64,000 nucleotides of DNA from Palsa-360 sp963710315 (GCA_963710315.1 CAVPZW010000006.1:744001-808000); one strand, 5' to 3'; counted from the first letter of the stretch, positions 1 through 8,816 are shown. Numbers and translations: made by a program. Notes: generated by a model from the letters alone, not told the origin.

Positions 1-285
1 CGTGTATCCGCCGGCGCGATCGGAAAATCGCGGAGCGATGTCGGCGAACAATTTCTTGGTGGCCCCGGGCGTCATGAGATACGAAGCAGCCTGGCGGCGC
101 GATTGCAAAGTGTCGCGCTTGCCGAGAGTAATCAGGTTCTCGACCAGCGGCTTTGCGGCTTTGGCTCGCGTAACCGTGGTGGTGATTCGTTCTTTCTCGA
201 TGACGTTGGTCACGAGGTTGCGGAGCGTCGCGCGGCGATGCGCCGGCTGCCGTCCGAGTTTCGATCCATAGTTGCGGTGTCGCAT
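1..285 (-). CDS. rplQ: 50S ribosomal protein L17 (3' end outside window)
   Basis: Large-subunit protein lining the peptide exit tunnel region. The reading frame starts at the ATG at 283-285 with MRHRNYGSKLGRQPAHR, the typical L17 N-terminus, and continues with TNVIEKERITTTVTRAKAAKP and LITLGKR, all conserved in the family. About 95 residues are visible; the C-terminal part runs off the left edge. It is the last gene of the alpha operon, 19 bases downstream of rpoA, its usual neighbour. Confidence 0.95.
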   Translation of the reverse strand, partial: MRHRNYGSKLGRQPAHRRATLRNLVTNVIEKERITTTVTRAKAAKPLVENLITLGKRDTLQSRRQAASYLMTPGATKKLFADIAPRFSDRAGGYT

Positions 286-304
286 ACGTGAGTGCCCCGG
301 GCTC

Positions 305-1333
305 TTACAGGCCCGCGGTTTCCTCCGGGGTCAAGGGTGCTGTCTGGCTGGGGAGCGGCGGCCAAATGATTCGGCTGTGCTCGTCGAATTTCATGCCCAG
401 GCTTAGTCCCATCTTGGTCAGGATTTCCTTGATTTCGTTGAGCGATTTGCGGCCGAAGTTCTTGGTCTTCAGCATTTCGTTTTCGCTCTTCTGCACCAGT
501 TCGCGAATGGTCTGAATGTTGGCGTTCTTCAGGCAATTGTAGGAGCGCACGGAGAGTTCGAGTTCCTCGACGGAGCGGTCCAGGTGCTCGACGCGCGGAT
601 CGTTGTAGGATTCGACCGACTCCTCGACCACTTCGGGCTGCTCTTCAAAATTGATGAAGATGCTCATGTGGTCCTTGATCAGCTTGGAGGCCAGGCCGAT
701 GGCGTCCTGCGGCGTGATCGCGCCGTTGGTCCAGACTTCCAGCGCCAGCTTCTCGTAATCGGTCATCTGTCCGAGACGCGCGGCTTCCACCGAGTAGTTG
801 CACTTGCGCACGGGCGAGTGGACCGAATCCACCGGGATGTAACCGATGGGCAGATCTTCGTCGAAGTTACGGTCGGCGGACACGTATCCGCGGCCGTTCT
901 TGACGCGCATTTCCAGCTGTAGCTTGCCGCCTTCGTTTACCGTGGCGATATACACGGTCTTGTCGAGCACGGCGAAGTCCGAGTCTTCCTCGATCATGGC
1001 GCTGGTCACCACGCCGGGATTCTCGACGTTGATGACGATCGTCTTGGACTGATCGTTGTTGAGCTTCAGCGGCACTTGCTTCAGGTTCAGGATGATGTCG
1101 GTCGCGTCTTCCACCACACCGGGAATGGAGGAGAATTCGTGGAGCACGCCTTCGATCTTCACAGCCGTGATGGCCGCGCCTTCAATCGAGCTCAAGAGAG
1201 CACGACGAAGCGAATTGCCCACGGTGGTGCCCCATCCGCGCTCAAACGGCTGCGCGGAAAACTTTCCGAACTTATCTGTAAGCGACTCGAGTTCGGTCGC
1301 CAAACGCTTCGGCTTCTGAAAACCTTTCCACAT
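305..1333 (-). CDS. rpoA: DNA-directed RNA polymerase subunit alpha
   Basis: Scaffold subunit for RNA polymerase assembly; the C-terminal domain contacts UP elements and activators. The protein is 342 residues, slightly longer than the usual 315-330. The N-terminal domain has the dimerisation signature RGWGTTVGNSLRRALLSSI (near residues 33-51). The C-terminal domain (roughly 255-320) has LELSVRSYNCLKNANIQTI and the helix-hairpin-helix segment NFGRKSLNEIKEIL. A short Pro/Thr-rich tail follows. It lies between rpsD and rplQ in the standard alpha-operon order. A 132-base AT-rich gap separates it from rpsD. Confidence 0.97.
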   Translation of the reverse strand: MWKGFQKPKRLATELESLTDKFGKFSAQPFERGWGTTVGNSLRRALLSSIEGAAITAVKIEGVLHEFSSIPGVVEDATDIILNLKQVPLKLNNDQSKTIVINVENPGVVTSAMIEEDSDFAVLDKTVYIATVNEGGKLQLEMRVKNGRGYVSADRNFDEDLPIGYIPVDSVHSPVRKCNYSVEAARLGQMTDYEKLALEVWTNGAITPQDAIGLASKLIKDHMSIFINFEEQPEVVEESVESYNDPRVEHLDRSVEELELSVRSYNCLKNANIQTIRELVQKSENEMLKTKNFGRKSLNEIKEILTKMGLSLGMKFDEHSRIIWPPLPSQTAPLTPEETAGL

Positions 1334-1407
1334 CTGTTAAGTCCTTCCTCCCCGCAAGAGCGGGGCCTTCGAATCTCGGCCAGGAATTACAAATTTCCGT
1401 TTTTCAG

Positions 1408-1435
1408 TTTGAGATTTCAAATTCAAAATCTCAAA
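1408..1435. repeat. AT-rich inverted repeat in the rpsD-rpoA gap
   Basis: TTTGAGATTT at 1408-1417 is the reverse complement of AAATCTCAAA at 1426-1435, with an 8-base loop. The surrounding bases (about 1386-1446) are unusually AT-rich for this GC-rich operon and repeat ATTTCAAATTC. It may be a processing or attenuation hairpin ahead of rpoA, or simple low-complexity sequence. No function is shown by the sequence. Confidence 0.4.
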
Positions 1436-1465
1436 TTTCAAATTCACTTCATGGCGCTTCCGCCG

Positions 1466-2101
1466 CTACTTCGAGTATAACTCGACGATGAGCTGCTCGG
1501 TGATCGGAGGCGTCTGCACGTTTTCGCGCTTGGGCAGCGCAGCCACTTTGGCTTTGAACGTGTCGCGGTCAACTTCCAGCCAGGGCACCGCGTTCTGGCT
1601 CTGCGCCACGTTGCGCGCTTCCAGCACCATGGCGTTCTGATGCATCTTGTCCTTGAGAGCGATTTCCTCGCCGACGCCCACCAAGTAAGAGGGGATATTG
1701 ACCTTTTTCCCGTTAATGAGCACGTGCCCGTGCAAAACGATCTGTCGGGCCTGTGAGCGGGAGCTGGCAAAACCCGCGCGCCACACTGCGTTGTCCAGAC
1801 GGCGCTCCAGCATCACGATCAGGTTTTCGCCCGTGGGGCCCTGTGCTCGCTCGGACTTTTCCACGTAGTTGCGGAATTGCCGTTCGAGCAAACCGTAGGT
1901 GCGCTTGACCTTCTGCTTTTCGCGCAACTGCAGGCCGTATCCGGCCAGCTTCTTCACGCGGCGCGATTGGCCGTGCTGTCCCGGAACGAAATTGCGCTTT
2001 TCAATGGCGCACTTCTCCGTAAAGCAGCGCAACCCTTTTAGGAACAGCTTCTGCCCTTCCCTGCGGCAGAGCCGGCAAATTGCTTCTCGATGACGTGCCA
2101 A
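1466..2101 (-). CDS. rpsD: 30S ribosomal protein S4
   Basis: Primary 16S rRNA-binding assembly protein of the small subunit. The protein is 211 residues, normal length. The N-terminus carries four cysteines (Cys9, Cys12, Cys26, Cys31) in the zinc-binding form of S4. The S4 RNA-binding domain lies at roughly residues 98-160, including RRLDNAVWRAGFASSRSQAR and VLINGKKVNIPSY. The gene sits between rpsK and rpoA as in most bacteria. Confidence 0.97.
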   Translation of the reverse strand: MARHREAICRLCRREGQKLFLKGLRCFTEKCAIEKRNFVPGQHGQSRRVKKLAGYGLQLREKQKVKRTYGLLERQFRNYVEKSERAQGPTGENLIVMLERRLDNAVWRAGFASSRSQARQIVLHGHVLINGKKVNIPSYLVGVGEEIALKDKMHQNAMVLEARNVAQSQNAVPWLEVDRDTFKAKVAALPKRENVQTPPITEQLIVELYSK

Positions 2102-2187
2102 ATTCGTTTCTCCTTCTCTCTTGCTTTAAGAGCGTAATTCCGATTCTCGGGCGGGCTGACGGTCAGGCCCTCGCCCACTGCAATTCC

Positions 2188-2634
2188 TCAAACTCGGCGG
2201 CGCTTGGGAGGGCGGCAGCCGTTGTGCGGAATCGGCGTCACGTCCTTGATGTGCACGATGTGCAATCCGGCCGATGCCAGGGCGCGCACGGCGGACTCGC
2301 GTCCGGAGCCAGGCCCCTTGATGCGCACTTCGATCGATTTCATCCCGTACTGATCGCGAGCCACGCCCGCGGCGGAAATCGACGCCTGTTGAGCCGCATA
2401 CGGCGTGCCCTTGCGCGATCCCTTGAAGCCGATGGAACCCGCGGAAGACCACGACACGGTGCGGCCGTCCGGCCCGCAGATCGTGACGATGGTGTTGTTG
2501 AACGTGGCCTGTATGTGCGCCACGCCGTGCGGGACAATGCGCTTCTCCCGCTTCTTCTTGAATTCCTTTTTCTTTTTTGTCGCCGCTTTTCCCGGTGCCT
2601 GTACGGCGGCGTCCTGCTGCGCTTCTTTTGCCAA
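2188..2634 (-). CDS. rpsK: 30S ribosomal protein S11
   Basis: Small-subunit platform protein near the mRNA exit (anti-Shine-Dalgarno) region. The 148-residue protein is longer than the usual ~130 because of a Lys/Ala-rich N-terminal extension (residues 1-30). The conserved core includes GVAHIQATFNNTIVTICG, WSSAGSIGFKGSRKGTPYAA and the C-terminal VTPIPHNGCRPPKRRRV. It follows rpsM in the alpha-operon order. Confidence 0.97.
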   Translation of the reverse strand: MAKEAQQDAAVQAPGKAATKKKKEFKKKREKRIVPHGVAHIQATFNNTIVTICGPDGRTVSWSSAGSIGFKGSRKGTPYAAQQASISAAGVARDQYGMKSIEVRIKGPGSGRESAVRALASAGLHIVHIKDVTPIPHNGCRPPKRRRV

Positions 2635-2699
2635 GTCAGTACCCTCGCTTGAAACCTGCCGATTCCTTCGGATGGTGTTCCGTAATCCTCAAAACTCTA

Positions 2700-3083
2700 C
2701 TAGCGCGCCGTAACCTTCTTCTTTGCGGCGACTGCGCCCTTCCGCGGCCCCTTGCGTGTGCGCGCGTTGGTGTGCGTGCGCTGTCCGCGAACCGGAAGAT
2801 TGCGCCGGTGACGCAAACCGCGATAGCACTGAATTTCGATCAGGCGGCGAATGTTCATCTGGACCTCCTTGCGGAGATCCCCTTCGACGCGCCCTTCCAC
2901 TTCAATCGCCTGACGCAGCCGGTTAATTTCTTCCTCGGTCAGGTCCTTGATCTTCTTGGTGTGTTCCACGTTGGCCTTGGCGCACAGAGAGAGAGCGCGC
3001 GGCTGCCCGATTCCATAGATCGCCGTCAGGCCAATCCAGATTCGCTTGTGCGGCGGTAGATCAACTCCAGCAATACGTGCCAT
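2700..3083 (-). CDS. rpsM: 30S ribosomal protein S13
   Basis: Small-subunit head protein contacting the P-site tRNA and forming an intersubunit bridge. The protein is 127 residues with MARIAGVDLPPHKRIWIGLT at the N-terminus, the helix-hairpin-helix core, and the basic tail RHRRNLPVRGQRTHTNARTR. It lies downstream of infA-rpmJ as expected. Confidence 0.97.
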   Translation of the reverse strand: MARIAGVDLPPHKRIWIGLTAIYGIGQPRALSLCAKANVEHTKKIKDLTEEEINRLRQAIEVEGRVEGDLRKEVQMNIRRLIEIQCYRGLRHRRNLPVRGQRTHTNARTRKGPRKGAVAAKKKVTAR

Positions 3084-3147
3084 GCGTGCTCCTCAATTTT
3101 TCTGCAGGCTCCCTCTGGAACCCGCACCCGAAAATATCCCTGCAAAT

Positions 3148-3261
3148 TTATCCCTGGCGCTGCTTGTGCTTGGGGTTGACGCAAATCACGCGCACCACGC
3201 CGCGCCGGTGAATCACCTTGCACTTGTCGCAAATCTTTTTTACCGATGCCCGAACTTTCAT
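3148..3261 (-). CDS. rpmJ: 50S ribosomal protein L36
   Basis: A 37-residue protein starting MKVRASVKKICDKCKVIHRR and ending PKHKQRQG. Cys11, Cys14, Cys27 and His32 form the CCCH zinc site of the zinc-binding L36 type. The ATG is at 3259-3261 and the TAA at 3148-3150. It sits between infA and rpsM, its usual place, in a gap that otherwise has no gene. Short length means it is easily missed, but the match to the family is unambiguous. Confidence 0.95.
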   Translation of the reverse strand: MKVRASVKKICDKCKVIHRRGVVRVICVNPKHKQRQG

Positions 3262-3300
3262 TTCCCGCTCCTCGCCCTCAATGCTTGGTTTGCTGCGCCC

Positions 3301-3564
3301 TTATTTGTAACGGTACACGATGCGGCCGCGCGTCAGATCGTAGGGCGAAAGCTCCACCGCGACTTTATCTCCGGCCAGGATGCGAATGAAATTCTTGCGC
3401 ATTTTTCCGGAAATGTGCGCCAGCACCTTGTGCTTGTTTTCCAGCTCGACTCGAAACATGGCATTGGGCAGCGGTTCAATCACGGTGGCCATCACTTCGA
3501 TGGCGTCTTCCTTCGGATTGGACGCGTCAGCCTTGCGCTTTTCCGGTTCGGGTCTCTTGCCCAT
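3301..3564 (-). CDS. infA: Translation initiation factor IF-1
   Basis: Binds the 30S A site during initiation; single OB-fold. The chosen ATG at 3562-3564 gives 87 residues (MGKRPEPEKRKADASNPKED...), about 15 longer than the classical IF-1. The core EDAIEV...VIEPLPNAMFRVEL, KVLAHISGKMRKNFIRIL and SPYDLTRGRIVYRYK is diagnostic. The frame stays open upstream, but it would overlap map and has no IF-1 similarity there, so the shorter start is preferred. An internal Met just before the core is a less likely start. Confidence 0.93.
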   Translation of the reverse strand: MGKRPEPEKRKADASNPKEDAIEVMATVIEPLPNAMFRVELENKHKVLAHISGKMRKNFIRILAGDKVAVELSPYDLTRGRIVYRYK

Positions 3565-3581
3565 TCGCCCTCTTGCGCCCC

Positions 3582-4358
3582 CTACCAAGACGGCCCCTGC
3601 ATTTCTCGGGGACGCGTCAATATCCAGGGTCCATTCGAGGTGACCGCAACGGTGTGCTCGAAATGCGCCGATTTCGTTCCGTCGGCCGTCACGGTCGTCC
3701 AATCGTCGTCCAGCACTCGAACATCGGGCCCGCCGATATTGACCATAGGCTCGATCGCCAGGACCATTCCTTCTTGCAGGCGCGGGCCGCGGCCCGGCTC
3801 GCCATAATTCAGCACGTTGGGCTCCTCATGGATGTGCGTGCCGATTCCGTGGCCGCACAAATCCCGAACCACCGAGTAGCCGTTCTTTCGCTCGACCCAC
3901 TCTTGAACCGTGGCCGAAATGTCCGATAGCCGATTTCCCACACGCACCTTTTCTATCGCCAGATCCAACGATTCCCGCGTCACTTGCAAAAGCTTCTTCA
4001 ATTCGGGGGTAATCTCCCCCACTGGAACGGTGACGGCCGCGTCCGCGTAGTAACCTTCGCATTCCACGCCAAAGTCCAGCGAAATAATGTCACCCGCCTG
4101 CAGCACCCGCGACTTCGAGGGAATCCCGTGTACAACCTCGGAATTAACCGATGTACAAAGGGTCGCCGGATATCCCCGGTAGTTCTTGAACGCCGGGCGA
4201 ACCTTGCGCTCCGCCGTCTTGCGCTCCGCGTATTCGTCCAGTTCCTTGGTGCTCACTCCAGCCTTGGCCATTCCGCGCAAATCGTTCAGCACTTCCCAAA
4301 TGACCAGGCCGGCGCGATGCATCTTTTCCAGTTCCGGCTGTGACTTGCAAACAATCAT
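3582..4358 (-). CDS. map: Methionine aminopeptidase type I
   Basis: Removes the initiator methionine from nascent proteins; dinuclear metal enzyme. The protein is 258 residues. Metal ligands visible are Asp95 (LDFGV), Asp106 (YYADAAV), His170 (CGHGIGTHIHEEP), Glu203 (AIEPMV) and Glu234 (HFEHTV). The conserved His77 lies in VVHGIPS. There is no N-terminal zinc-finger extension. Its start overlaps the adk stop by 4 bases, so the two are probably translationally coupled. It follows secY-adk, the standard spc-operon tail. Confidence 0.96.
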   Translation of the reverse strand: MIVCKSQPELEKMHRAGLVIWEVLNDLRGMAKAGVSTKELDEYAERKTAERKVRPAFKNYRGYPATLCTSVNSEVVHGIPSKSRVLQAGDIISLDFGVECEGYYADAAVTVPVGEITPELKKLLQVTRESLDLAIEKVRVGNRLSDISATVQEWVERKNGYSVVRDLCGHGIGTHIHEEPNVLNYGEPGRGPRLQEGMVLAIEPMVNIGGPDVRVLDDDWTTVTADGTKSAHFEHTVAVTSNGPWILTRPREMQGPSW

Positions 4359-5068
4359 TTGGGGCCCATCGCTCCGTCCAAAATTCCGAAAATACTCTTG
4401 GTGACCGTGTCCGCGTCGGCTATGGCATCGACCGAACTCAGCAAGCCCCGCGAAGTGTAGTACTCGACCAGCGGCTGCGTTTGCCGGTCATAGGCCGCTA
4501 AGCGCCCGCCTATCACATCCTCGGAATCGTCCGCCCGATGAATCAGTTCGCTTCCATCGAGATCGCAAATTCCTTCACGCTGCGGCGGCCGCTCATAGAT
4601 ATTATAGATGTGCCCGCCCGCCTTGCAGATTCTTCGGCCCGTCAAACGGCGCATCAGCAAATTCGGGTTCACGACCATGTGCAGCACGATGGTGCCGCCC
4701 AGCAGGTGTTCCTTGCAAATTCGCTCCAGGTCGCCTGCCTGCTGGAGGGTGCGTGGAAACCCGTCGAACACAAACCCTTTAGCGCAATCGGCCTGGTTGA
4801 TTCGGTCCGCGACCATTCCCAGAACGATCTCGTCAGGAACCAGTTGGCCGCGTTCCATCAGAGGCTTGGCCTTGCGCCCGAGATCCGTATCGCGCTGAAT
4901 ATTGTCGCGAAACATGTCCCCGGTCGAAAGGTGCGGCAACCGATAGCGCTGCGCAATCCGCTGAGCCTGCGTTCCTTTGCCGGCCCCAGGAGCACCCAGC
5001 AGGATTACCGCACGCCCCAGCCCATTTACCGTGCCCGCTGGGCCACGATCAGCCGTAGCGTCGGCCAC
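4355..5068 (-). CDS. adk: Adenylate kinase
   Basis: Catalyses ATP + AMP to 2 ADP in the cytoplasm. The Walker A loop GAPGAGKGT is at residues 25-33, with LSTGDMFR, the AMP-binding segment and FDGFPRTLQQA following. The LID domain is the long form but keeps only part of the zinc site: Cys148, Cys168 and Asp171 align with ligand positions, while the second position is Gly151. The first ATG overlaps secY by 20 bases; a GTG at codon 14, nearer the P-loop, is an alternative start. Length 237 from the first ATG. Confidence 0.95.
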   Translation of the reverse strand: MADATADRGPAGTVNGLGRAVILLGAPGAGKGTQAQRIAQRYRLPHLSTGDMFRDNIQRDTDLGRKAKPLMERGQLVPDEIVLGMVADRINQADCAKGFVFDGFPRTLQQAGDLERICKEHLLGGTIVLHMVVNPNLLMRRLTGRRICKAGGHIYNIYERPPQREGICDLDGSELIHRADDSEDVIGGRLAAYDRQTQPLVEYYTSRGLLSSVDAIADADTVTKSIFGILDGAMGPK

Positions 5069-6458
5069 GCAGCTTCCCCTTCTTCACAAAGCCTTCGTAG
5101 TTACGCATCACTAATTGGGCCTCTATCTGCTGGACTGTATCCATCGCCACGCCAACTACGATCAATAGCGACGTGCCGCCGAAATAGAAATTGACTTTCA
5201 ATCCTTCCAGAACGAAGCGCCACATATGATTGTCAAACCACGTCCCAACTAAAGGCAAATGCTGAAGGTGAATGCCGGCCATCAGCCACTCGGGCAGAAG
5301 GCAAACCGCCGCGAGGTAAACGCCGCCCACAAACGTCAACCGCCGAAGAACGCGGTCGATATGCTCGGAGGTGTTGCGCCCCGGACGGATTCCAGGGATA
5401 AACCCGCCGTACTTCCGCATATTGTCGGCCAGCTCGGTCGGATTGAACACGATCCCCACATAGAAAAATGCGAACAAAACAATCAGCGTAATGTAAACCA
5501 AAATGTACCAGGGCTCGCCCCAAGCCAGGTTCGTGGACAGCCAATCGAGCGCCCTGAATTTCTTGCCCAAAAACAAATTGATGGTGCCCGGAAACGTCAG
5601 CAGGGAGCTTGCGAAAATCGGCGGAATCACGCCGCCCGAATTCACTCGCAATGGCAGATAGGTCATCTGCCCGCCCATCATGCGTCGGCCCATCACGCGC
5701 TTGGCATACTGCACGGGGATGCGCCTCTGCCCGCCTTCCACAAAAACGATCACGCCCACGACGGCGATCATCAGGGCCATCAGGAAAATCAGCGCGAGAC
5801 CCGTAAACGGCCCCCATTGCGCCGTCCTGAACTTGTCAAACAAATCGCTGACCGCTCGCGGCAACCCAACCACGATTCCAGCGAAGATAATCAGCGACAT
5901 GCCATTTCCAACGCCGCGCTCGGTAATCTGCTCGCCCAGCCACATGATGAAGGCGGAGCCAGTGGTCAGCGTCAGGATGGTCATCAGCACGAAGCCGATG
6001 CCGGGGTTGTAGACCAGCGGCTGATTGTTCGGCCCGCCGGTGTGCATCAAGGTTTCGGCGATCGAAAACGATTGCACGATGCTCAGCAGAATGGTCAGGT
6101 AGCGCGTGTACTGCGTAATCTTGCGCCGGCCGAGTTCGCCTTCTTTTTGCAGCCGTTCCAGGTACGGCCACACCACCGTCATCAACTGCAGGATGATGGA
6201 GGCCGTGATGTACGGCATGATGCCCAACGCGAAAATCGTCAGCCTGCGGAAGTTGCCGCCGCTGAACAGATCGATCACGCCCAGCACCGAGCCTTGATTC
6301 TGCTGAAAGAATTGCGCCAAAACATCCGTATTGATTCCCGGCGTCGGAAGAAACGCGCCGAAACGGTATACGGCCAGGAGCCCCAGCGTGAACATCAGCC
6401 GCCGGCGCAGGTCCGGAATCCGGAACATATTGGCGAACGCTTCAAAAAACTGGTTCAT
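5049..6458 (-). CDS. secY: Protein translocase subunit SecY
   Basis: Channel subunit of the Sec translocon in the inner membrane. The protein is 469 residues with about ten hydrophobic segments. It starts MNQFFEAFANMFRIPDLRRR and includes the plug region near GVIDLFSGGNFRRLTIFALG, MPYITASIILQL and the cytoplasmic loop GGQRRIPVQYAKR. It overlaps rplO by 4 bases (ATGA arrangement), which suggests coupled translation, and is followed by adk. Confidence 0.97.
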   Translation of the reverse strand: MNQFFEAFANMFRIPDLRRRLMFTLGLLAVYRFGAFLPTPGINTDVLAQFFQQNQGSVLGVIDLFSGGNFRRLTIFALGIMPYITASIILQLMTVVWPYLERLQKEGELGRRKITQYTRYLTILLSIVQSFSIAETLMHTGGPNNQPLVYNPGIGFVLMTILTLTTGSAFIMWLGEQITERGVGNGMSLIIFAGIVVGLPRAVSDLFDKFRTAQWGPFTGLALIFLMALMIAVVGVIVFVEGGQRRIPVQYAKRVMGRRMMGGQMTYLPLRVNSGGVIPPIFASSLLTFPGTINLFLGKKFRALDWLSTNLAWGEPWYILVYITLIVLFAFFYVGIVFNPTELADNMRKYGGFIPGIRPGRNTSEHIDRVLRRLTFVGGVYLAAVCLLPEWLMAGIHLQHLPLVGTWFDNHMWRFVLEGLKVNFYFGGTSLLIVVGVAMDTVQQIEAQLVMRNYEGFVKKGKLRGRRYG

Positions 6459-6904
6459 GACAAAATCTCGGCCTTGCCCCCGGCGCGAGTAATTTTTTCC
6501 TCGGCGGACTTGCTGAATTTATGAGCCTGCACGGTAAGCGAATTCTGCAACTCGCCGTCTCCCAACACCTTGATGTCGGCTTGAACCTGGCGAATCAGCC
6601 CCGAAGCGATCAGCAATTCCGGAGTCACCGTGGTGCCGGCCGGAAAAATGTTGAGCCCTTCGATATTCACCACGGCGTATTCCACGCGGCACGGATTGTG
6701 AAATCCGCGCTTGGGAATTCGCCGGCGCAGCGGCATCTGCCCGCCCTCGAAACCCGCCTTGCGCGAATAGCCCTTGCGCGACTTTTGTCCCTTGTTGCCC
6801 TTGCCCGCCGTCTTGCCGAGCTTCGAGCCGATCCCGCGTCCCACGCGCACCTTGCGGTGCCGGGATCCGCGTGCCGGCCTCAGATTAGAAAGGTTTACAG
6901 CCAT
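6455..6904 (-). CDS. rplO: 50S ribosomal protein L15
   Basis: Late-assembly large-subunit protein. The 149-residue product starts MAVNLSNLRPARGSRHRKVR and has the Gly/Lys-rich stretch GRGIGSKLGKTAGKGNKGQK plus FEGGQMPLRRRIPKRGF, all typical. The C-terminal half carries the L18e/L15 fold. Placed between rpmD and secY. Confidence 0.97.
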   Translation of the reverse strand: MAVNLSNLRPARGSRHRKVRVGRGIGSKLGKTAGKGNKGQKSRKGYSRKAGFEGGQMPLRRRIPKRGFHNPCRVEYAVVNIEGLNIFPAGTTVTPELLIASGLIRQVQADIKVLGDGELQNSLTVQAHKFSKSAEEKITRAGGKAEILS

Positions 6905-6985
6905 GTTGTCCTCAATGTTCGATTCTCAAGCAATGCTTCCACTTCAAACAGGTCCAAGCGGGCTACGAGTATAACCCGCGCGCGC

Positions 6986-7177
6986 CTACTCTTCCACGAC
7001 CACCAGATGCCGGACCTTCAGTATCATTCCGCGAACCGCGGGCGTGTCTTCGCGCTCCACAACCTGATTCATGCGGCGGAATCCCAGCCCGCGAATGGTC
7101 TGCCGCATACCCTTTGGGCAGGCAATGAAACTTACCACCCATTTGATCTTCAGTTTTCCCGATGCATTTTTAGCCAT
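6986..7177 (-). CDS. rpmD: 50S ribosomal protein L30
   Basis: Small 63-residue protein (typical ~60). It has KIKWVVSFIACPKGMRQTIR and LGFRRMNQVVEREDTPAVRG, followed by MILKVRHLVVVEE, matching the bacterial short L30. Located between rpsE and rplO as in other spc operons. Confidence 0.95.
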   Translation of the reverse strand: MAKNASGKLKIKWVVSFIACPKGMRQTIRGLGFRRMNQVVEREDTPAVRGMILKVRHLVVVEE

Positions 7178-7200
7178 AGCTGGTATCCGTCCCGGCGCTT

Positions 7201-7737
7201 TTAGCGCGTGAGTTCCTCGACCGTCTTCGATCGCAACTCCGCGACCTTGGCAATGTCCTTCAGCCGCAAGAGCGCGTCGAACGTGGCCTTGATGACGTTG
7301 TGCGGGTTCGACGTGCCGATGGACTTCGTCAGCACATTGGAAATCCCCGCAACTTCCATCACGGCGCGCACCGGGCCTCCGGCAATAATTCCAGTCCCTT
7401 CGGGCGCCGGCTTCAGCATTACCTGCCCCGAACCGTACAGGCCCAGGACCTGGTGCGGAATCGTGGTGCCCTTCAAATTCAAGTGAATCAAATTCTTCTT
7501 GGCTTGCTCGATGGCCTTGCGGATGGCCATGGGCACTTCGCGGGCCTTGCCCATGCCGAAACCGGCATTGCCGTTCTGATCCCCGACCACAACAAGCGCC
7601 GAAAAACTGAGGTTCTTACCGCCCTTGACGACCTTGGTCACGCGCTGAATGGCCACGACCTGGTCCTTCAAGCTGTTTGCGTTAACCTCGATATTTCGCC
7701 GGACCGACAGTGTTTCTCTGAGAATGTGTTTGGACAT
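7201..7737 (-). CDS. rpsE: 30S ribosomal protein S5
   Basis: Small-subunit protein at the mRNA entry channel, involved in decoding fidelity. The 178-residue product has the double-stranded RNA-binding segment VVAIQRVTKVVKGGKNLSFS and GFGMGKAREVPMAIRKAIE, then TIPHQVLGLYGSGQVMLKPA and GTGIIAGGPVRAVMEVAGI. Between rplR and rpmD. Confidence 0.97.
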   Translation of the reverse strand: MSKHILRETLSVRRNIEVNANSLKDQVVAIQRVTKVVKGGKNLSFSALVVVGDQNGNAGFGMGKAREVPMAIRKAIEQAKKNLIHLNLKGTTIPHQVLGLYGSGQVMLKPAPEGTGIIAGGPVRAVMEVAGISNVLTKSIGTSNPHNVIKATFDALLRLKDIAKVAELRSKTVEELTR

Positions 7738-7741
7738 AAAC

Positions 7742-8122
7742 TTAAAATTTCAACCCCGCTTCCCGGGCCGCTGCGGCCAGGGCTTCCACACGGCCGTGGT
7801 ACATATATCCACCACGGTCGAACACAACTTGCTCGATGCCTGCCGCACGGGCGCGCTCGGCAATCTTCTTCCCGATCACTTTTGCCGCCGCCACGTTGCT
7901 GCCACCCTTCATGTCCTTGCGCGTTTCCTTGTCAATCGAACTGGCCGAGACCAGCGTGCGTCCGCTGACGTCTTCGATGACCTGCGCGTAAATGTGCCCG
8001 TTCGAGCGGTACACGCAAAGGCGCGGGCGCTCTGGCGTGCCGGTCACGCGCGTGCGAACGCGCAGGTGAATCCGGCGGCGATGCTCATCGCGAGAAAGTT
8101 TTCGGACTGGTTCTGTTGCCAC
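7742..8122 (-). CDS. rplR: 50S ribosomal protein L18
   Basis: 5S rRNA-binding protein of the central protuberance. The 126-residue product has RVRTRVTGTPERPRLCVYRS and HIYAQVIEDVSGRTL, ending VFDRGGYMYHGRVEALAAAA, diagnostic of bacterial L18. Only 4 bases separate its stop from the rpsE start. Confidence 0.97.
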   Translation of the reverse strand: MATEPVRKLSRDEHRRRIHLRVRTRVTGTPERPRLCVYRSNGHIYAQVIEDVSGRTLVSASSIDKETRKDMKGGSNVAAAKVIGKKIAERARAAGIEQVVFDRGGYMYHGRVEALAAAAREAGLKF

Positions 8123-8219
8123 GATGTTCTCCTTGTTTCTTTCAAGCCCGCTTCAGCTTCACGTTCCGCTTCGTGATTCGTTTCACGATTCAATTTACGA
8201 AAACCAAGCGACCGGCTTA

Positions 8220-8768
8220 CTACGCGCCTGTCTTGGTGGCAGCGCCCGCTTTTCCTGCCTTCTTCTTCAAGCGTTCGCCGGTAATACGAATGCCTTTTTG
8301 CTTGTACGGATCGGGCGGACGCAAACTGCGGATGTCCGCGCAAACCTGCCCGACCTGCCCTCGGTCGGCCCCCGTCACCGTCAAGTGCGTCTGCTTCTCC
8401 ACCGTGACCTGAATTCCCTCGGGAATATGGAACTCCACCGGATGCGAATAGCCCAGCGCGAAGCTCACCATCTTTCCCTTCAGCTCGGCGCGATACCCGA
8501 CTCCCACGATGTCCATTTCCTTCTTGAATCCGGTGGTGACACCGGTTACGGCGTTGGCAACCAGGGCCCGCGCCAATCCGTGCAGCGCCGCCTGATTGTC
8601 ATTCTCGCGGATGGCATGCAACTCCGCGCCCTTCTGCTCGAGAGTAATTCCTCGCGGAAGGTTCACATTCATTTTGCCCTTGGGCCCCTGCACATTGATG
8701 GAACCCGGCGCGAGCTGTACTTTCACGCCCGCGGGCACGGCAATCGGTTTTCTTCCAATTCGCGACAT
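8220..8768 (-). CDS. rplF: 50S ribosomal protein L6
   Basis: Large-subunit protein near the factor-binding site. The 182-residue product starts MSRIGRKPIAVPAGVKVQ and carries two L6 repeats; the second has GYSHPVEFHIPEGIQVTVE and the C-terminal segment ends in RPPDPYKQKGIR plus a Lys/Ala tail. Between rpsH and rplR. Confidence 0.97.
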   Translation of the reverse strand: MSRIGRKPIAVPAGVKVQLAPGSINVQGPKGKMNVNLPRGITLEQKGAELHAIRENDNQAALHGLARALVANAVTGVTTGFKKEMDIVGVGYRAELKGKMVSFALGYSHPVEFHIPEGIQVTVEKQTHLTVTGADRGQVGQVCADIRSLRPPDPYKQKGIRITGERLKKKAGKAGAATKTGA

Positions 8769-8816
8769 AGCTCGATGGCTCTCCTGCCAAACTTCTGCAA
8801 ATCTCTTATCGAACTT

